Below are positions 54,637 to 63,477 of a stretch of DNA of 64,000 nucleotides, piece after piece (positions within the stretch are counted from its first letter, which is position 1; every line of letters starts with the position of its first letter). Below the pieces are notes generated by a model. It was given only the letters and a program-made list of their open reading frames with translations, did no database searches and was not told the origin of the DNA. Location: assembly GCA_028707175.1 (NCBI GenBank), contig JAQTUV010000002.1, forward strand, positions 124,001 to 188,000, written 5' to 3'. Position numbers and translations under genes: made by a program. Source of the stretch: Sideroxydans sp. (lineage in GTDB: Bacteria; Pseudomonadota; Gammaproteobacteria; Burkholderiales; Gallionellaceae).

Positions 54637-55743
54637 ATGCGTTTGGCACTGCTGACGTTGTTACTAACGTCGGCTGTCGCCTTCGCATCGCAGCAAGACG
54701 ATCTGGAGAAACTGCGCCAGCGTATCTCATCCTTGCAAAAGGATTTCGCGAAAGCCAACGAATCAAAAGCTGAAGTCGCTGACGATTTGCGTGAGTCGGA
54801 ACGTGCTATCAGCGACAGCAACCGCGCGCTCGAACAATTGGCTCAGCAACAACGAGCTGCTAAGGAAGACCTCGCCCAATTACAACAGCGAGCCAGCACA
54901 TTGCGGGTCGATATGCGCGACCAACAAGCCTTGCTAGGACGCTTGCTCTATCGCCAATACCTCGAAGGAGGGGAGCACGACCACCTCAAGCTCTTATTGA
55001 ATGATGTTGATGCTAATCAACTGTCGCGCGACTTACATTACTACCAATACATCGCACGTAGCCGTGCCGACACCATGAAGTCCATACGCAGCAACTTGGA
55101 CAAACTACGTGAGGTCACTGATGAGGTGCGCGGAAAAAGTGAAGAGGTCACCGCACTACAAGCTGAGGAATTGCAAGGTTTGAAGAAGTTGGAACGTGAT
55201 AAACACGCACGCCAACAAACACTCAACAAAATTTCCGCACAACTCAAACAACAGCGTCGCGAAATTGGACGTTTGCAACGCAACGAGGCTCAACTATCAC
55301 AATTGGTAGCCAAGCTGGCGCACATGCTGCCTACTATCGACGGCAAGCCTTTCAAGACACTCAAAGGTAAGTTGAGCTTGCCTGTCAATGGGAAACAGAC
55401 GAACCAGTTCGGCGTACGCCGCACAGAAAACAGCCTGATGTGGACAGGTTGGTTTCTGCGTGCATCCGCCAACCAAGCTGTCAAAGCCGTCGCCTCAGGA
55501 CGGGTTGTATATGCTGATTGGCTACGCGGCTACGGCAATCTGATCATCCTCGATCATGGCCAAGGTTATATGAGCCTCTATGGCAACAATGAGACTATTT
55601 TTAAACAAGTTGGGGATAGCCTTCATACAGGAGACACTATTGCTAGCGTGGGCAACAGCGGCGGCAATGAGGAATCGGGTTTATACTTCGAACTCAGGTT
55701 TGAAGGAAAGCCCATCAACCCAACGCCCTGGATGAAGCGCTAG
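54637..55743 (+). CDS. EnvC-like murein hydrolase activator (degenerate LytM/M23 domain)
   Basis: 368 residues from the ATG at 54637-54639, eight bases after gpmI. A signal peptide (to about AVAFASQQ) is followed by a long coiled coil (~25-245, rich in Q, L, R and E), then an M23/LytM domain (~270-368). The zinc-binding histidines are lost: the GxHxGxD site reads MWTGWFLRAS and HxH reads LYFELRF. This is the EnvC/NlpD pattern of an activator, not a peptidase. It should switch on a septal amidase during division. The gpmI-envC-ctpA order is common in proteobacteria. Confidence 0.93.
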   Translation: MRLALLTLLLTSAVAFASQQDDLEKLRQRISSLQKDFAKANESKAEVADDLRESERAISDSNRALEQLAQQQRAAKEDLAQLQQRASTLRVDMRDQQALLGRLLYRQYLEGGEHDHLKLLLNDVDANQLSRDLHYYQYIARSRADTMKSIRSNLDKLREVTDEVRGKSEEVTALQAEELQGLKKLERDKHARQQTLNKISAQLKQQRREIGRLQRNEAQLSQLVAKLAHMLPTIDGKPFKTLKGKLSLPVNGKQTNQFGVRRTENSLMWTGWFLRASANQAVKAVASGRVVYADWLRGYGNLIILDHGQGYMSLYGNNETIFKQVGDSLHTGDTIASVGNSGGNEESGLYFELRFEGKPINPTPWMKR

Positions 55744-55858
55744 CATCAAATAGCACCCAAGCACTTCAGCTTTCAATAAGGGAAACGCAGTTCATCAAAG
55801 TGGTCAAACGTAAAGCAGGGAAGGCTTAAAACCAACCTAGCCAACTAAGGAAAAGATA

Positions 55859-57250
55859 ATGAGTCGTCGCTTTAAAGAATTTGGCTTGATTGGCATTGGC
55901 CTAGTGGCAGGTGTACTTGTCAGTCTTAATTTCTCTGCAAATGCAGAACGCGACACCCCCCTTCCAATTGAGGAATTGCGTGCATTCTCCGATGTGTTCG
56001 GGCGAATCAAAAGTGATTACGTCGAGCCTGTAAGTGACAAAAAACTTATCACCGAGGCAATCAACGGCATGTTGAGCGGACTTGACCCGCACTCTGCCTA
56101 TCTGGATGCAGAAGGTTTCAAAGAACTACAAGTCGGCACGCAAGGTGAGTTTGGCGGACTTGGCATCGAGGTCGGCATGGAAGAAGGCTTGGTGAAAGTC
56201 ATCTCCCCTATAGAGGACACCCCCGCATTCAATGCAGGCATCAAGAGTGGCGATCTCATCATTAAACTCGATGACACCTTAGTTAAAGGTCTCACTCTCA
56301 ACGATGCCGTGAAACGCATGCGAGGCAAACCCGGCAGCGACATCATGCTAACCATCGTTCGCAAGAATGAAACCAAACCTTTGCAAATCAAAGTGACCCG
56401 CGCTGTCATCAAGGTTCAAAGCGTGAAATCTAAATTGATCGATCCTGGCTACGGGTTTGTGCGTATCACTCAGTTCCAAGAACATACCGGAGAGAATCTA
56501 GCAACTGCACTACAGAATCTGCGCAAACAGAACAACGGGCCACTACAAGGTCTGGTACTCGATCTGCGCAATGATCCAGGCGGCTTGTTAACCGGAGCAG
56601 TCGGCGTCTCGGCAGCATTTCTGCCCAAGGATGCATTGGTCGTTTACACCGAAGGGCGTACCGAGGATGCAAAGATGCGCCTGATGGCCAATCCAGAGTT
56701 TTACTTGCGCGGCAGCGGAAAAGACGATTACCTGAAAGACCTTTCAGGAGAATACAAGAGCGTTCCAATGGTCGTGCTGATGAATGGCGGATCGGCTTCT
56801 GCATCTGAGATTGTGGCTGGCGCACTTCAAGACCACAAACGTGCAGTCATCATGGGGACACAATCATTCGGCAAGGGATCAGTGCAAACCATCCTCCCTT
56901 TAGGCAACAATACCGCGATCAAACTAACTACGGCTCGCTACTACACGCCTGGCGGCCGCTCCATCCAAGCAAAGGGAATCGTACCGGACATCGTAGTAGA
57001 AGATCCCGCGACGGCAGGAATGGAAAATGCGTTTCGACTACGTGAAGCTGATTTGGATAAACATCTAACGAATGATCGTCAACCAGAAGAGAAAAGCGAT
57101 GCTCCAAAATCTGGTGGCAAGGTGGCCCCCAAAGCTAAGGAGAGCGACGGTAGCAAACCAGAGATTGTAGAGTTCGGCGCAAAAAATGATTACCAGTTGA
57201 ACCGCGCACTCGACTTACTGAAAGGCGCGAGCATCTTCAGGGGGAAATGA
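55859..57250 (+). CDS. ctpA: Carboxyl-terminal processing protease (S41 family)
   Basis: 463 residues. An N-terminal signal anchor (about 9-28) precedes a PDZ domain (~95-175, GGLGIEVGMEEGLVKVIS). The catalytic dyad is Ser314 in GGSASASE and Lys339 in SFGKGSVQ, 25 residues apart as expected. The tail is Lys/Pro/Ser rich. It degrades periplasmic proteins, often murein hydrolases or their activators, which fits the EnvC-like neighbour. AAGGAAAAG precedes the ATG. Confidence 0.95.
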   Translation: MSRRFKEFGLIGIGLVAGVLVSLNFSANAERDTPLPIEELRAFSDVFGRIKSDYVEPVSDKKLITEAINGMLSGLDPHSAYLDAEGFKELQVGTQGEFGGLGIEVGMEEGLVKVISPIEDTPAFNAGIKSGDLIIKLDDTLVKGLTLNDAVKRMRGKPGSDIMLTIVRKNETKPLQIKVTRAVIKVQSVKSKLIDPGYGFVRITQFQEHTGENLATALQNLRKQNNGPLQGLVLDLRNDPGGLLTGAVGVSAAFLPKDALVVYTEGRTEDAKMRLMANPEFYLRGSGKDDYLKDLSGEYKSVPMVVLMNGGSASASEIVAGALQDHKRAVIMGTQSFGKGSVQTILPLGNNTAIKLTTARYYTPGGRSIQAKGIVPDIVVEDPATAGMENAFRLREADLDKHLTNDRQPEEKSDAPKSGGKVAPKAKESDGSKPEIVEFGAKNDYQLNRALDLLKGASIFRGK

Positions 57251-57254
57251 AGCG

Positions 57255-57659
57255 ATGAATCCGTTTGAGCTACAGAAACAACGCGTACTGGTATTTGCCG
57301 ATGCACCCGAGAACCAGCTCGAGCAAGCATTCCTTTTATTAAGCGGATTAGATGATCTGCAAGTTGAGAACGGCCCAACTTCAAATAGCCTTCTCATTCG
57401 ATACAGCGTTGAACACTATTCACTCGAAGGGCTAGAAAAAGCGCTTCTCAAGGAGGGCTTCACCTTCAATTATGGCTGGGTAAGGAAATTAAAAAATGGA
57501 TTCATCCATTATTGCGAAGATGTGCAATATCACAATTTAAAATCGCCAGAGCCACGCACCAAGAACAACTCGCAAGAGGTTTTCATCAAAGCCTATGAGC
57601 ATCATCCGCATGGCGATCACGACTACACCAAAGCTCCCTCGTCGCACCAATCGAAATGA
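57255..57659 (+). CDS. Conserved-type small protein of unknown function downstream of ctpA
   Basis: 134 residues, no signal or membrane segment. The first ~85 residues could form a ferredoxin-like fold: beta (RVLVFAD), helix (NQLEQAFLLLSGL), beta (SLLIRYSVEHY), helix (LEGLEKALLKEGF). The tail is His/Lys-rich (YEHHPHGDHDYTK), which might bind metal. I do not recognise the family. It lies four bases after ctpA and 27 bases before moeB, so is probably co-transcribed. Confidence 0.75.
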   Translation: MNPFELQKQRVLVFADAPENQLEQAFLLLSGLDDLQVENGPTSNSLLIRYSVEHYSLEGLEKALLKEGFTFNYGWVRKLKNGFIHYCEDVQYHNLKSPEPRTKNNSQEVFIKAYEHHPHGDHDYTKAPSSHQSK

Positions 57660-57686
57660 TCCTCGGCGTTCAGCCGAACTCTTCCC

Positions 57687-58436
57687 ATGAATGATGATCA
57701 GCTACTTCGCTACAGTCGCCACATTTTATTGCAGGAAATTGGCATCGAAGGACAACAGAAACTATCTGGTGCTCACGCACTAATCATTGGTGCAGGCGGT
57801 CTGGGCTCACCTGTGGCCCTGTTTCTCGCCGTAAGCGGTGTCAACAACATAACCCTCTGCGATAACGACACCGTTGATCTCACCAACCTGCAACGCCAGA
57901 TTGCACATCGCACTACCAGTATCGGCAAGACAAAAGTTACCTCAGCCAAAGAGACGCTGTTAGAGATCAATCCAGAAGTAAATGTGGTGGCGCTGATAGA
58001 ACGCGCGGATGAACTACGACTCGCAGAGTTGGTTGCACAGGCTGATGTGGTGCTAGATTGCAGTGATAACTTCCCTACGCGCTACGCGCTCAATCGTGTC
58101 TGCCACACACTCAAGAAACCTCTCGTATCAGGCGCTGCAGCCCGTTTTGATGGGCAAGTGAGTGTATTCGATTTTCGTCGTGACGACACACCCTGCTATG
58201 AATGCTTGTATCCAGAACGGATGGAAAGTGAGGAGACGCGTTGTGCCGTACTCGGCATCTTCGCACCACTGGTCGGCATCGTGGGCAGCATGCAAGCCGC
58301 GGAAGCCCTCAAACTATTGATGGATATAGAGACGACCTTGTGCGGAAGGTTGCTGACGATAAACGCGCTCAACATGGAGGTGCGCACAATGCGGCTTTCA
58401 AAAGATACAAACTGTGCGGTCTGCCGTCACGACTGA
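57687..58436 (+). CDS. moeB: MoeB/ThiF-family adenylyltransferase
   Basis: 249 residues. The nucleotide-binding IGAGGLGSPVALFL is near residue 34. NLQRQIAHRT and DCSDNFPTRYALN are E1-like. Structural zinc ligands are C170/C173 (CYEC) and C243/C246 (CAVC). There is no rhodanese domain. It activates the C-terminal glycine of MoaD or ThiS. MoeB versus ThiF is not settled by sequence alone. A GCGGTC/GACCGC inverted pair spans its last codons. Confidence 0.9.
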   Translation: MNDDQLLRYSRHILLQEIGIEGQQKLSGAHALIIGAGGLGSPVALFLAVSGVNNITLCDNDTVDLTNLQRQIAHRTTSIGKTKVTSAKETLLEINPEVNVVALIERADELRLAELVAQADVVLDCSDNFPTRYALNRVCHTLKKPLVSGAAARFDGQVSVFDFRRDDTPCYECLYPERMESEETRCAVLGIFAPLVGIVGSMQAAEALKLLMDIETTLCGRLLTINALNMEVRTMRLSKDTNCAVCRHD

Positions 58437-58451
58437 CCGCACGGTCATCTC

Positions 58452-59696
58452 TTAATCAGGCAGCGCAATCTTATTACCCGTGCTGAACTGGTAATCCTTA
58501 AAGATGTGTTCCGCACTCAACGACTGATACGTTCCATCTGCCGCTTTGCGGGTGGTGTCTTTCAAACGGTAGGTCAAGTGTCCACAAGTCCAACATTTAA
58601 AATTGCGCATGTGAGTGCATAGACATGTCTTGTCCATGACGATGACTTTTTTGTCGTCCGGATGTGCCGCTACCTCACGGTTGTAAGCCTCGATGTAATC
58701 ACAACGACCATTCGCATCCAACAGATAACCGTAAGATTCGCACCCTGGGCGTATTCCTGAGCCGATGGAGGGACTGTTCTTCAACATGCGCATTGGATAG
58801 CCGGTGGGTGAAGTACCATTTACTTCGATGTCGTCTTCGCTGGCTTTGAAATACTCTTGGCGCACGTCTTCTGGCAATCCACATTCTTTAGCAACGGTGA
58901 AGCGCGTCGCGACTTGCACTGCACCCGCGCCCTCTTCCAAAAAGCTTGCAGCATCGCCGCCAGTGAAGATACCGCCCGCAGGGATAACAGGGATGTCCAG
59001 CTTCTCTGTCCGCAGGTATTGATGAATCTCATTGGTGATTGTGCGCAAATCATATTGCGCCCAATCCATACCAAAACCCAAATGTCCACCTGCCAATGGG
59101 CCTTCGACCACGATGTAATCAGGGAGACGATTGGTCTTCACGTTCTTACGCAAAAACAATTGAAGTGCGCGCAAGGATGACACGATGATGCCCAACTTCA
59201 CATCACGGAAACGCGGATGATCTTCAATCAAACCGAACGACCCCAAGTGCAGACCGGCCGCCAATGTGATGCCGTCGATGCCGGCACTCATCGCCTCATG
59301 CAGACGCACACGCAAAGTATCTCGTGGCGAATTCATGGTGAGCTTTTCCATCACGTTGATGAAAACCATACCAGGGCCGCGTTTGCGCTCCATGGTATTG
59401 CTCACATGCAATCGTGTGGATTCGGCAACGTGCCCAAGATCGAACTTGACCAAAGATTTATCGGAGTTGTCGATATTCGCTTTGTACTGCTGCAACTTCT
59501 CTTTTACAAAGCCCGTGTCGTAACGACGATCCGACACGGTCGGCAACATAGCATCGGAAATGTGACCAACGCCGCCTAGGCGAGCCGCTTCCAAAGCGAG
59601 ATCTGCCGTGGAGATATCCACCCCCATACCGCCGATCATGATGGGAACCAACTCGTGTTTGCCTAACTTTAGGCGGTAATCGTCTACTTTTTTCAT
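58452..59696 (-). CDS. Nitronate monooxygenase-like FMN enzyme with C-terminal Cys cluster
   Basis: 414 residues from the ATG at 59694-59696 (GGGA at better spacing than the ATG two codons upstream). The TIM-barrel FMN domain shows PIMIGGMGVDIS, LAAGLH, PLAGGHLG and PVIPAGGIFTGGDAASFLEEGA, as in 2-nitropropane dioxygenase/NMO-like proteins. The C-terminal ~60 residues carry Cys358, Cys360, Cys368 and Cys371 (CLC...CWTC), a likely zinc or iron-sulfur site not found in ordinary NMO. It converges on moeB. Substrate unknown; flavin reduction is the only safe claim. Confidence 0.87.
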   Translation of the reverse strand: MKKVDDYRLKLGKHELVPIMIGGMGVDISTADLALEAARLGGVGHISDAMLPTVSDRRYDTGFVKEKLQQYKANIDNSDKSLVKFDLGHVAESTRLHVSNTMERKRGPGMVFINVMEKLTMNSPRDTLRVRLHEAMSAGIDGITLAAGLHLGSFGLIEDHPRFRDVKLGIIVSSLRALQLFLRKNVKTNRLPDYIVVEGPLAGGHLGFGMDWAQYDLRTITNEIHQYLRTEKLDIPVIPAGGIFTGGDAASFLEEGAGAVQVATRFTVAKECGLPEDVRQEYFKASEDDIEVNGTSPTGYPMRMLKNSPSIGSGIRPGCESYGYLLDANGRCDYIEAYNREVAAHPDDKKVIVMDKTCLCTHMRNFKCWTCGHLTYRLKDTTRKAADGTYQSLSAEHIFKDYQFSTGNKIALPD

Positions 59697-59731
59697 ATGC
59701 ATTCCCAGAAAGTCTGGGGTCTCCTCCGTAA

Positions 59732-59754
59732 AGCGGCTTGATTTTTTTGCCGCT
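59732..59754. repeat. Hairpin between hemN and the NMO-like gene
   Basis: AGCGGC and GCCGCT form a six-base stem around a T-rich 11-base loop, 12 bases after the hemN stop. It lacks a T-run after the stem on the minus strand, so is a weak terminator candidate. A second short stem, CCCAGA-AAG-TCTGGG (59704-59718), lies at the NMO-like gene's Shine-Dalgarno. Confidence 0.4.
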
Positions 59755-59765
59755 GTTTATGCTCG

Positions 59766-61160
59766 CTATATTACCTTGGAATAGCGCGCATGTTCGGTGC
59801 GCGTGCGCAGGTATTTGTCGAAGACCATACAAATATTACGGATGAGCATGCGCCCTTTGGGGGTCACAGTGATCCACTGAGGAGACAACTTGATCAATCC
59901 TTCTTTCTCGTACTCCTGCAACTCTTTCATCTCTATTGAGAAATACGTATCGAAATCGATCAGATAAGAAATATTCAACGACTCTTTAGATATTTCAAAA
60001 TGGCACATCAGAGCTTGGATAATTGCTCGACGCACCAAATCATCGGCATTCAATTCCATGCCTCGCATTATCGGCAGCTGATCGCGATCCAGTGCATCGT
60101 AATAGTCTTCTAACTCTCGATAGTTCTGACTATAAGTCGGCCCGACCTTGCCAATGGCACTTACGCCCAAAGCAACTAGATCACAATCTGAATGTGTGGA
60201 ATACCCTTGGAAATTCCGATGGAGTCGACCTTGTCGTTGCGCAACCGCCAACTCATCTTCAGGTTTCGCAAAATGGTCCATACCGATATAGACATACCCT
60301 GCGCCCGTCAATTTAGCGACTGCCATACTCAAGATATCCAGCTTCATTTGCGCCGAAGGTAGTTCGTCTTCATTGATTCGGCGCTGAGGCTTAAACAAGG
60401 TTGGCATGTGGGCATAGTTATAGATGGAAAGGCGATCCGGATCGCTTGCAATAACGCGATCCAGCGTAATTCCAAATCCTTCTAATGTTTGCCTTGGCAA
60501 ACCGTAAATCAAATCGATACTGACTGATTTGAATCCATTGGCGCGAGCCGCTGTAATGACTCGCAGAGTTTCTTCTTCACTTTGGATGCGATTAACAGCT
60601 TTTTGCACCTCGTCATCAAAATCTTGGACGCCAACACTGATTCGATTAAACCCAGCACCACCTAGCAGCGCGATGGTTTCATCACTCACTTTACGGGGAT
60701 CAATTTCGATGGAATATTCTCCATCAGGGACTAATTTGAAATTAGTGCCAATCGCCGCCATCACTTCACGTATTTCTTCGTCACTCATGAAGGTTGGCGT
60801 GCCTCCCCCAAAGTGCAATTGTTCCACCACTTGCCGCTCCCCCAACAACTGGGCTTGCATCTTCATCTCTTTAATTAAGTAGCGGACATACTCAGCGGAC
60901 TTGCTACGATCCTTAGTGATGACCTTGTTACATGCACAGTAAAAACACAACGTGTTGCAAAATGGAATATGGATATACAAAGACAGTGGGCGGCTGACAC
61001 CACCAATCTCGCGTTTTGCCACCCACTGGCTATAGCTTTCCGCATTAAATGCTTCAACAAACCGATCTGCGGTTGGGTACGAGGTGTAGCGCGGCCCGTT
61101 TTTGTCGAGCCGTCGAATCAGCTCTAGGTCAACTACCAATTGATTGACTGCGTCGTTCAT
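59766..61160 (-). CDS. hemN: Oxygen-independent coproporphyrinogen III dehydrogenase
   Basis: 464 residues from the ATG at 61158-61160 with GGAGGC upstream; the longer frame is rejected. The radical-SAM motif CNTLCFYC has Cys68, Cys72 and Cys75. NGPRYTSYPTADRF is the typical start, and FGGGTPTF and GMDHFAKPEDEL are HemN-specific. It makes protoporphyrinogen IX without oxygen. The upstream FNR box suggests anaerobic activation. Confidence 0.96.
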   Translation of the reverse strand: MNDAVNQLVVDLELIRRLDKNGPRYTSYPTADRFVEAFNAESYSQWVAKREIGGVSRPLSLYIHIPFCNTLCFYCACNKVITKDRSKSAEYVRYLIKEMKMQAQLLGERQVVEQLHFGGGTPTFMSDEEIREVMAAIGTNFKLVPDGEYSIEIDPRKVSDETIALLGGAGFNRISVGVQDFDDEVQKAVNRIQSEEETLRVITAARANGFKSVSIDLIYGLPRQTLEGFGITLDRVIASDPDRLSIYNYAHMPTLFKPQRRINEDELPSAQMKLDILSMAVAKLTGAGYVYIGMDHFAKPEDELAVAQRQGRLHRNFQGYSTHSDCDLVALGVSAIGKVGPTYSQNYRELEDYYDALDRDQLPIMRGMELNADDLVRRAIIQALMCHFEISKESLNISYLIDFDTYFSIEMKELQEYEKEGLIKLSPQWITVTPKGRMLIRNICMVFDKYLRTRTEHARYSKVI

Positions 61161-61212
61161 CACTGCCTCCATAAATGAGGCGCGTACTATGCCATCTCCC
61201 TGCCTAGATGAC

Positions 61213-61226
61213 TTGATATATGTCAA
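61213..61226. promoter_or_regulatory. FNR-binding site between hemN and fnr
   Basis: TTGATATATGTCAA matches TTGAT-N4-ATCAA at nine of ten positions. It lies 53 bases upstream of hemN and 54 bases upstream of fnr, so it can serve either divergent gene. Activation of hemN and autoregulation of fnr are the usual arrangement. Confidence 0.8.
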
Positions 61227-61279
61227 AATAGACAAGTATATAAACCCCTTCGCCGACTACGGCTTTAAGTGACCTCACA

Positions 61280-61999
61280 GTGCCGCCGCCCACCGCTCCT
61301 GAACTAAAGATCGCTTGCTCAAATTGCAATCTGCGCGAAATTTGCTTACCTGTCGAATTGACTGAGGGCGAGATGCACCGATTGGAAGACCTAAGCAATA
61401 ACAAGCGTAGCTATCCATCCGGCGGATACCTCTACAGAACCGGAGATAGATTTAAGTCATTACATGCCATTCGTAGCGGCTCATTTAAGACACGCGTCCT
61501 ACATGAAGATGGCCGTGAACAAGTCACCGGATTCCTGATGGCAGGTGAAATCATTGGCTTGGATGCTATTAGCACCGACCTGCATACCTGTGAAGCGGTA
61601 GCCATGGAAGAGAGTGAAGTGTGTGAACTCCCCTTCAATAAATTAGAGGAACTTAGCCGCGACATTCCCAGCTTGCAACGTCACTTGCACAAGATAATGA
61701 GTCGAGAAATCGTGCGCGACCAAGGCATTATGTTGCTGTTAGGATCAATGCGAGCCGAAGAACGTTTGGCTGCATTTTTACTTAATTTATCCAGCCGAAA
61801 CGCCGCACACGGCATGTCTGCCACCCAATTTAAACTTCGCATGTCTCGCTTAGAGATTGGCAGTTATTTGGGCCTAAAGCTCGAGACGGTTAGCCGCACC
61901 TTCTCACACTTCCAAGAAGAGGGATTAATACAAGTCAAAGCGCGCGCTGTAGAACTGCTTGATCTGCAACGACTACGCACTCTTGTTGGAAAGTCTTGA
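61280..61999 (+). CDS. fnr: FNR-type oxygen-responsive transcription factor
   Basis: 239 residues starting at a GTG. The [4Fe-4S] ligands Cys13, Cys16, Cys22 and Cys104 are all present (CSNCNLREIC and HTCEA). The cNMP-fold domain spans ~25-150. A C-terminal HTH has ETVSRTFSHFQ with the Glu-Ser-Arg DNA-reading triplet of FNR. It activates anaerobic genes when the cluster is intact. Neighbours hemN and ccoS/ccoI are typical FNR targets. Confidence 0.96.
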   Translation: MPPPTAPELKIACSNCNLREICLPVELTEGEMHRLEDLSNNKRSYPSGGYLYRTGDRFKSLHAIRSGSFKTRVLHEDGREQVTGFLMAGEIIGLDAISTDLHTCEAVAMEESEVCELPFNKLEELSRDIPSLQRHLHKIMSREIVRDQGIMLLLGSMRAEERLAAFLLNLSSRNAAHGMSATQFKLRMSRLEIGSYLGLKLETVSRTFSHFQEEGLIQVKARAVELLDLQRLRTLVGKS

Positions 62000-62084
62000 T
62001 GCGACCAACTGCCGCATTCCTTTATTGTACTGAAATGAGTATCCTGCGCACCGCAATCAAAACACGTTAGGGAGATTAATAGAC

Positions 62085-62585
62085 ATGACACATCCATACC
62101 AAGCCACCCCTGAAGAAATGACTCGCGCGAAATGGCCACATGAGATCTTTCTCATCAATTTGGTGTTCAACCATATTCTTGTATTTGCATCCACATTTGG
62201 TGTGTTCAGCACTTTCCCCCTGATGGTGCTGATTGTTCCACTCACTTCTTTTGCAATTACGGGCTACATTTTATTTAAAGCCAAAAAGGTTGCTGCGGGG
62301 GACGATACCGCCTTTGTTAAAGCACATTGGGTTGTAGCCAATAAGCGCAATACTCACTTCATGTGGCTACTCACTGCGACCTGCATCATCGTTGGCGGCG
62401 GGTTCTGGTTATCCAAAATCATGGGGTGGTCAAAGATCGCCACCATCGCATTGTTGGGCGGCGTCGGCCTGCTGCCTTTCATGGTTTCGTTACTTGTGCT
62501 GATCGTGTTGGGAAATGATTCTATGTATCAAGCACGTCATCACAAATTTCCACGTGGATCGACTCCTTCCGCCGATGCTGCGTAA
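62085..62585 (+). CDS. Four-helix membrane protein of unknown function
   Basis: 166 residues. Hydrophobic segments lie at about 21-41, 44-64, 90-109 and 117-142, with a cytoplasmic-looking positive loop (KAKKVAAGDD...VANKRNTHF) and a basic tail. I do not recognise the family. GGGAG precedes the ATG. It is 86 bases after fnr and 23 bases before the next unknown gene, pointing to an FNR-related respiratory role; this is inferred from position only. Confidence 0.78.
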   Translation: MTHPYQATPEEMTRAKWPHEIFLINLVFNHILVFASTFGVFSTFPLMVLIVPLTSFAITGYILFKAKKVAAGDDTAFVKAHWVVANKRNTHFMWLLTATCIIVGGGFWLSKIMGWSKIATIALLGGVGLLPFMVSLLVLIVLGNDSMYQARHHKFPRGSTPSADAA

Positions 62586-62608
62586 CTATTCATCACTTAA
62601 ATGCAAAC

Positions 62609-63286
62609 ATGAAAACTGAAAACAAAATTTACTGGGGCATCGGAATTTTTTCCATTGTCATCATCTTTGGCGCGTTCTTAATCCCTGGGGACCGCCCCGA
62701 AAAAGAAGATCTGCCCTGGCATATCGAACATCCCACCACAGATACCGTGCGTGTGTTTGGATTGACATTGGGAACCTCAACACCCGCAGAGGCTGAGGCC
62801 CGATTCAAAGAACAAGCTGAACCAAGCCTATTTAAATCACCCGAAGGCGTAATGAGTGCAGAAGTGTTTTTCGAGCAGATCAATCTGGCAGGATTACGCT
62901 CGCGCGTCGTGTTAACTGTAGATCTCTCAGAAACTGAAATGAAAGAGATGTATGCGCGTGGTTTACGTATGGCAGGAACAGGGAGTGGCAAAAAAATCAC
63001 GCTGACACCTGAAGATGTAGCGCGCCTGCGCAGCCTCCCCATCAGCAGCATGACGTACATGCCAGGGGTTCGCGTCGAAGAACCATTATTCTTGAAACGT
63101 TTTGGCAAACCCAACCAAGTCGTCAAGGAAACTAAAACTGGAGCGATTCACTGGCTGTACCCTCAGAATGGACTCGATCTAACCTTGGGTGGTGGCGAGA
63201 AACCTGTACTTCAATACGTGTCACCAAGCAAATTCGATGCGCTGGTGAAACCGTTGCTAGCCAACGGCGAATTGATCACTCAATAG
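62609..63286 (+). CDS. Membrane-anchored periplasmic protein of unknown function
   Basis: 225 residues. An N-terminal anchor (about 8-26) is followed by a soluble domain with RVFGLTLGTSTPAEAEARF near 49-67, MKEMYARGLRM, and KRFGKPNQVVKETKTGAIHW at about 164-183. The LGTSTPAEAEARFG-like start resembles periplasmic proteins annotated only as hypothetical in Nitrosomonadales; I cannot name the family. It overlaps the end of ccoS on the other strand by 11 bases. Confidence 0.78.
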   Translation: MKTENKIYWGIGIFSIVIIFGAFLIPGDRPEKEDLPWHIEHPTTDTVRVFGLTLGTSTPAEAEARFKEQAEPSLFKSPEGVMSAEVFFEQINLAGLRSRVVLTVDLSETEMKEMYARGLRMAGTGSGKKITLTPEDVARLRSLPISSMTYMPGVRVEEPLFLKRFGKPNQVVKETKTGAIHWLYPQNGLDLTLGGGEKPVLQYVSPSKFDALVKPLLANGELITQ

Positions 63287-63473
63287 TTTTCTTATCCGCA
63301 TCTGGCCGCTTGGTCGGATGCGGCATCATGTCCTCATCGTCATCCATCAAGATACGATTGCCACTACCTTCCATATCCTCGTACTGCCCTTTCTTCACCG
63401 AGAAGATAAGCACCACAACGAGAATGACTCCGAAGAACATCATGCCGGGAATCAAGCTGTAGATCACTTCCAT
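63276..63473 (-). CDS. ccoS: cbb3-type oxidase assembly protein CcoS (FixS)
   Basis: 65 residues. A single membrane helix (about 5-27) is followed by the short charged tail of CcoS, including SVKKGQYEDMEGSGNRIL. CcoS is needed for cofactor loading of cytochrome cbb3. It follows ccoI by four bases. Confidence 0.92.
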   Translation of the reverse strand: MEVIYSLIPGMMFFGVILVVVLIFSVKKGQYEDMEGSGNRILMDDDEDMMPHPTKRPDADKKTIE

Positions 63474-63477
63474 CTTT

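Noticed and set aside
58415-58441. TGCGGTC/GACCGCA inverted pair at the end of moeB as a terminator
   Set aside because: It lies in the coding end and is not followed by a T-run; it could still be a weak shared hairpin, but support is thin.
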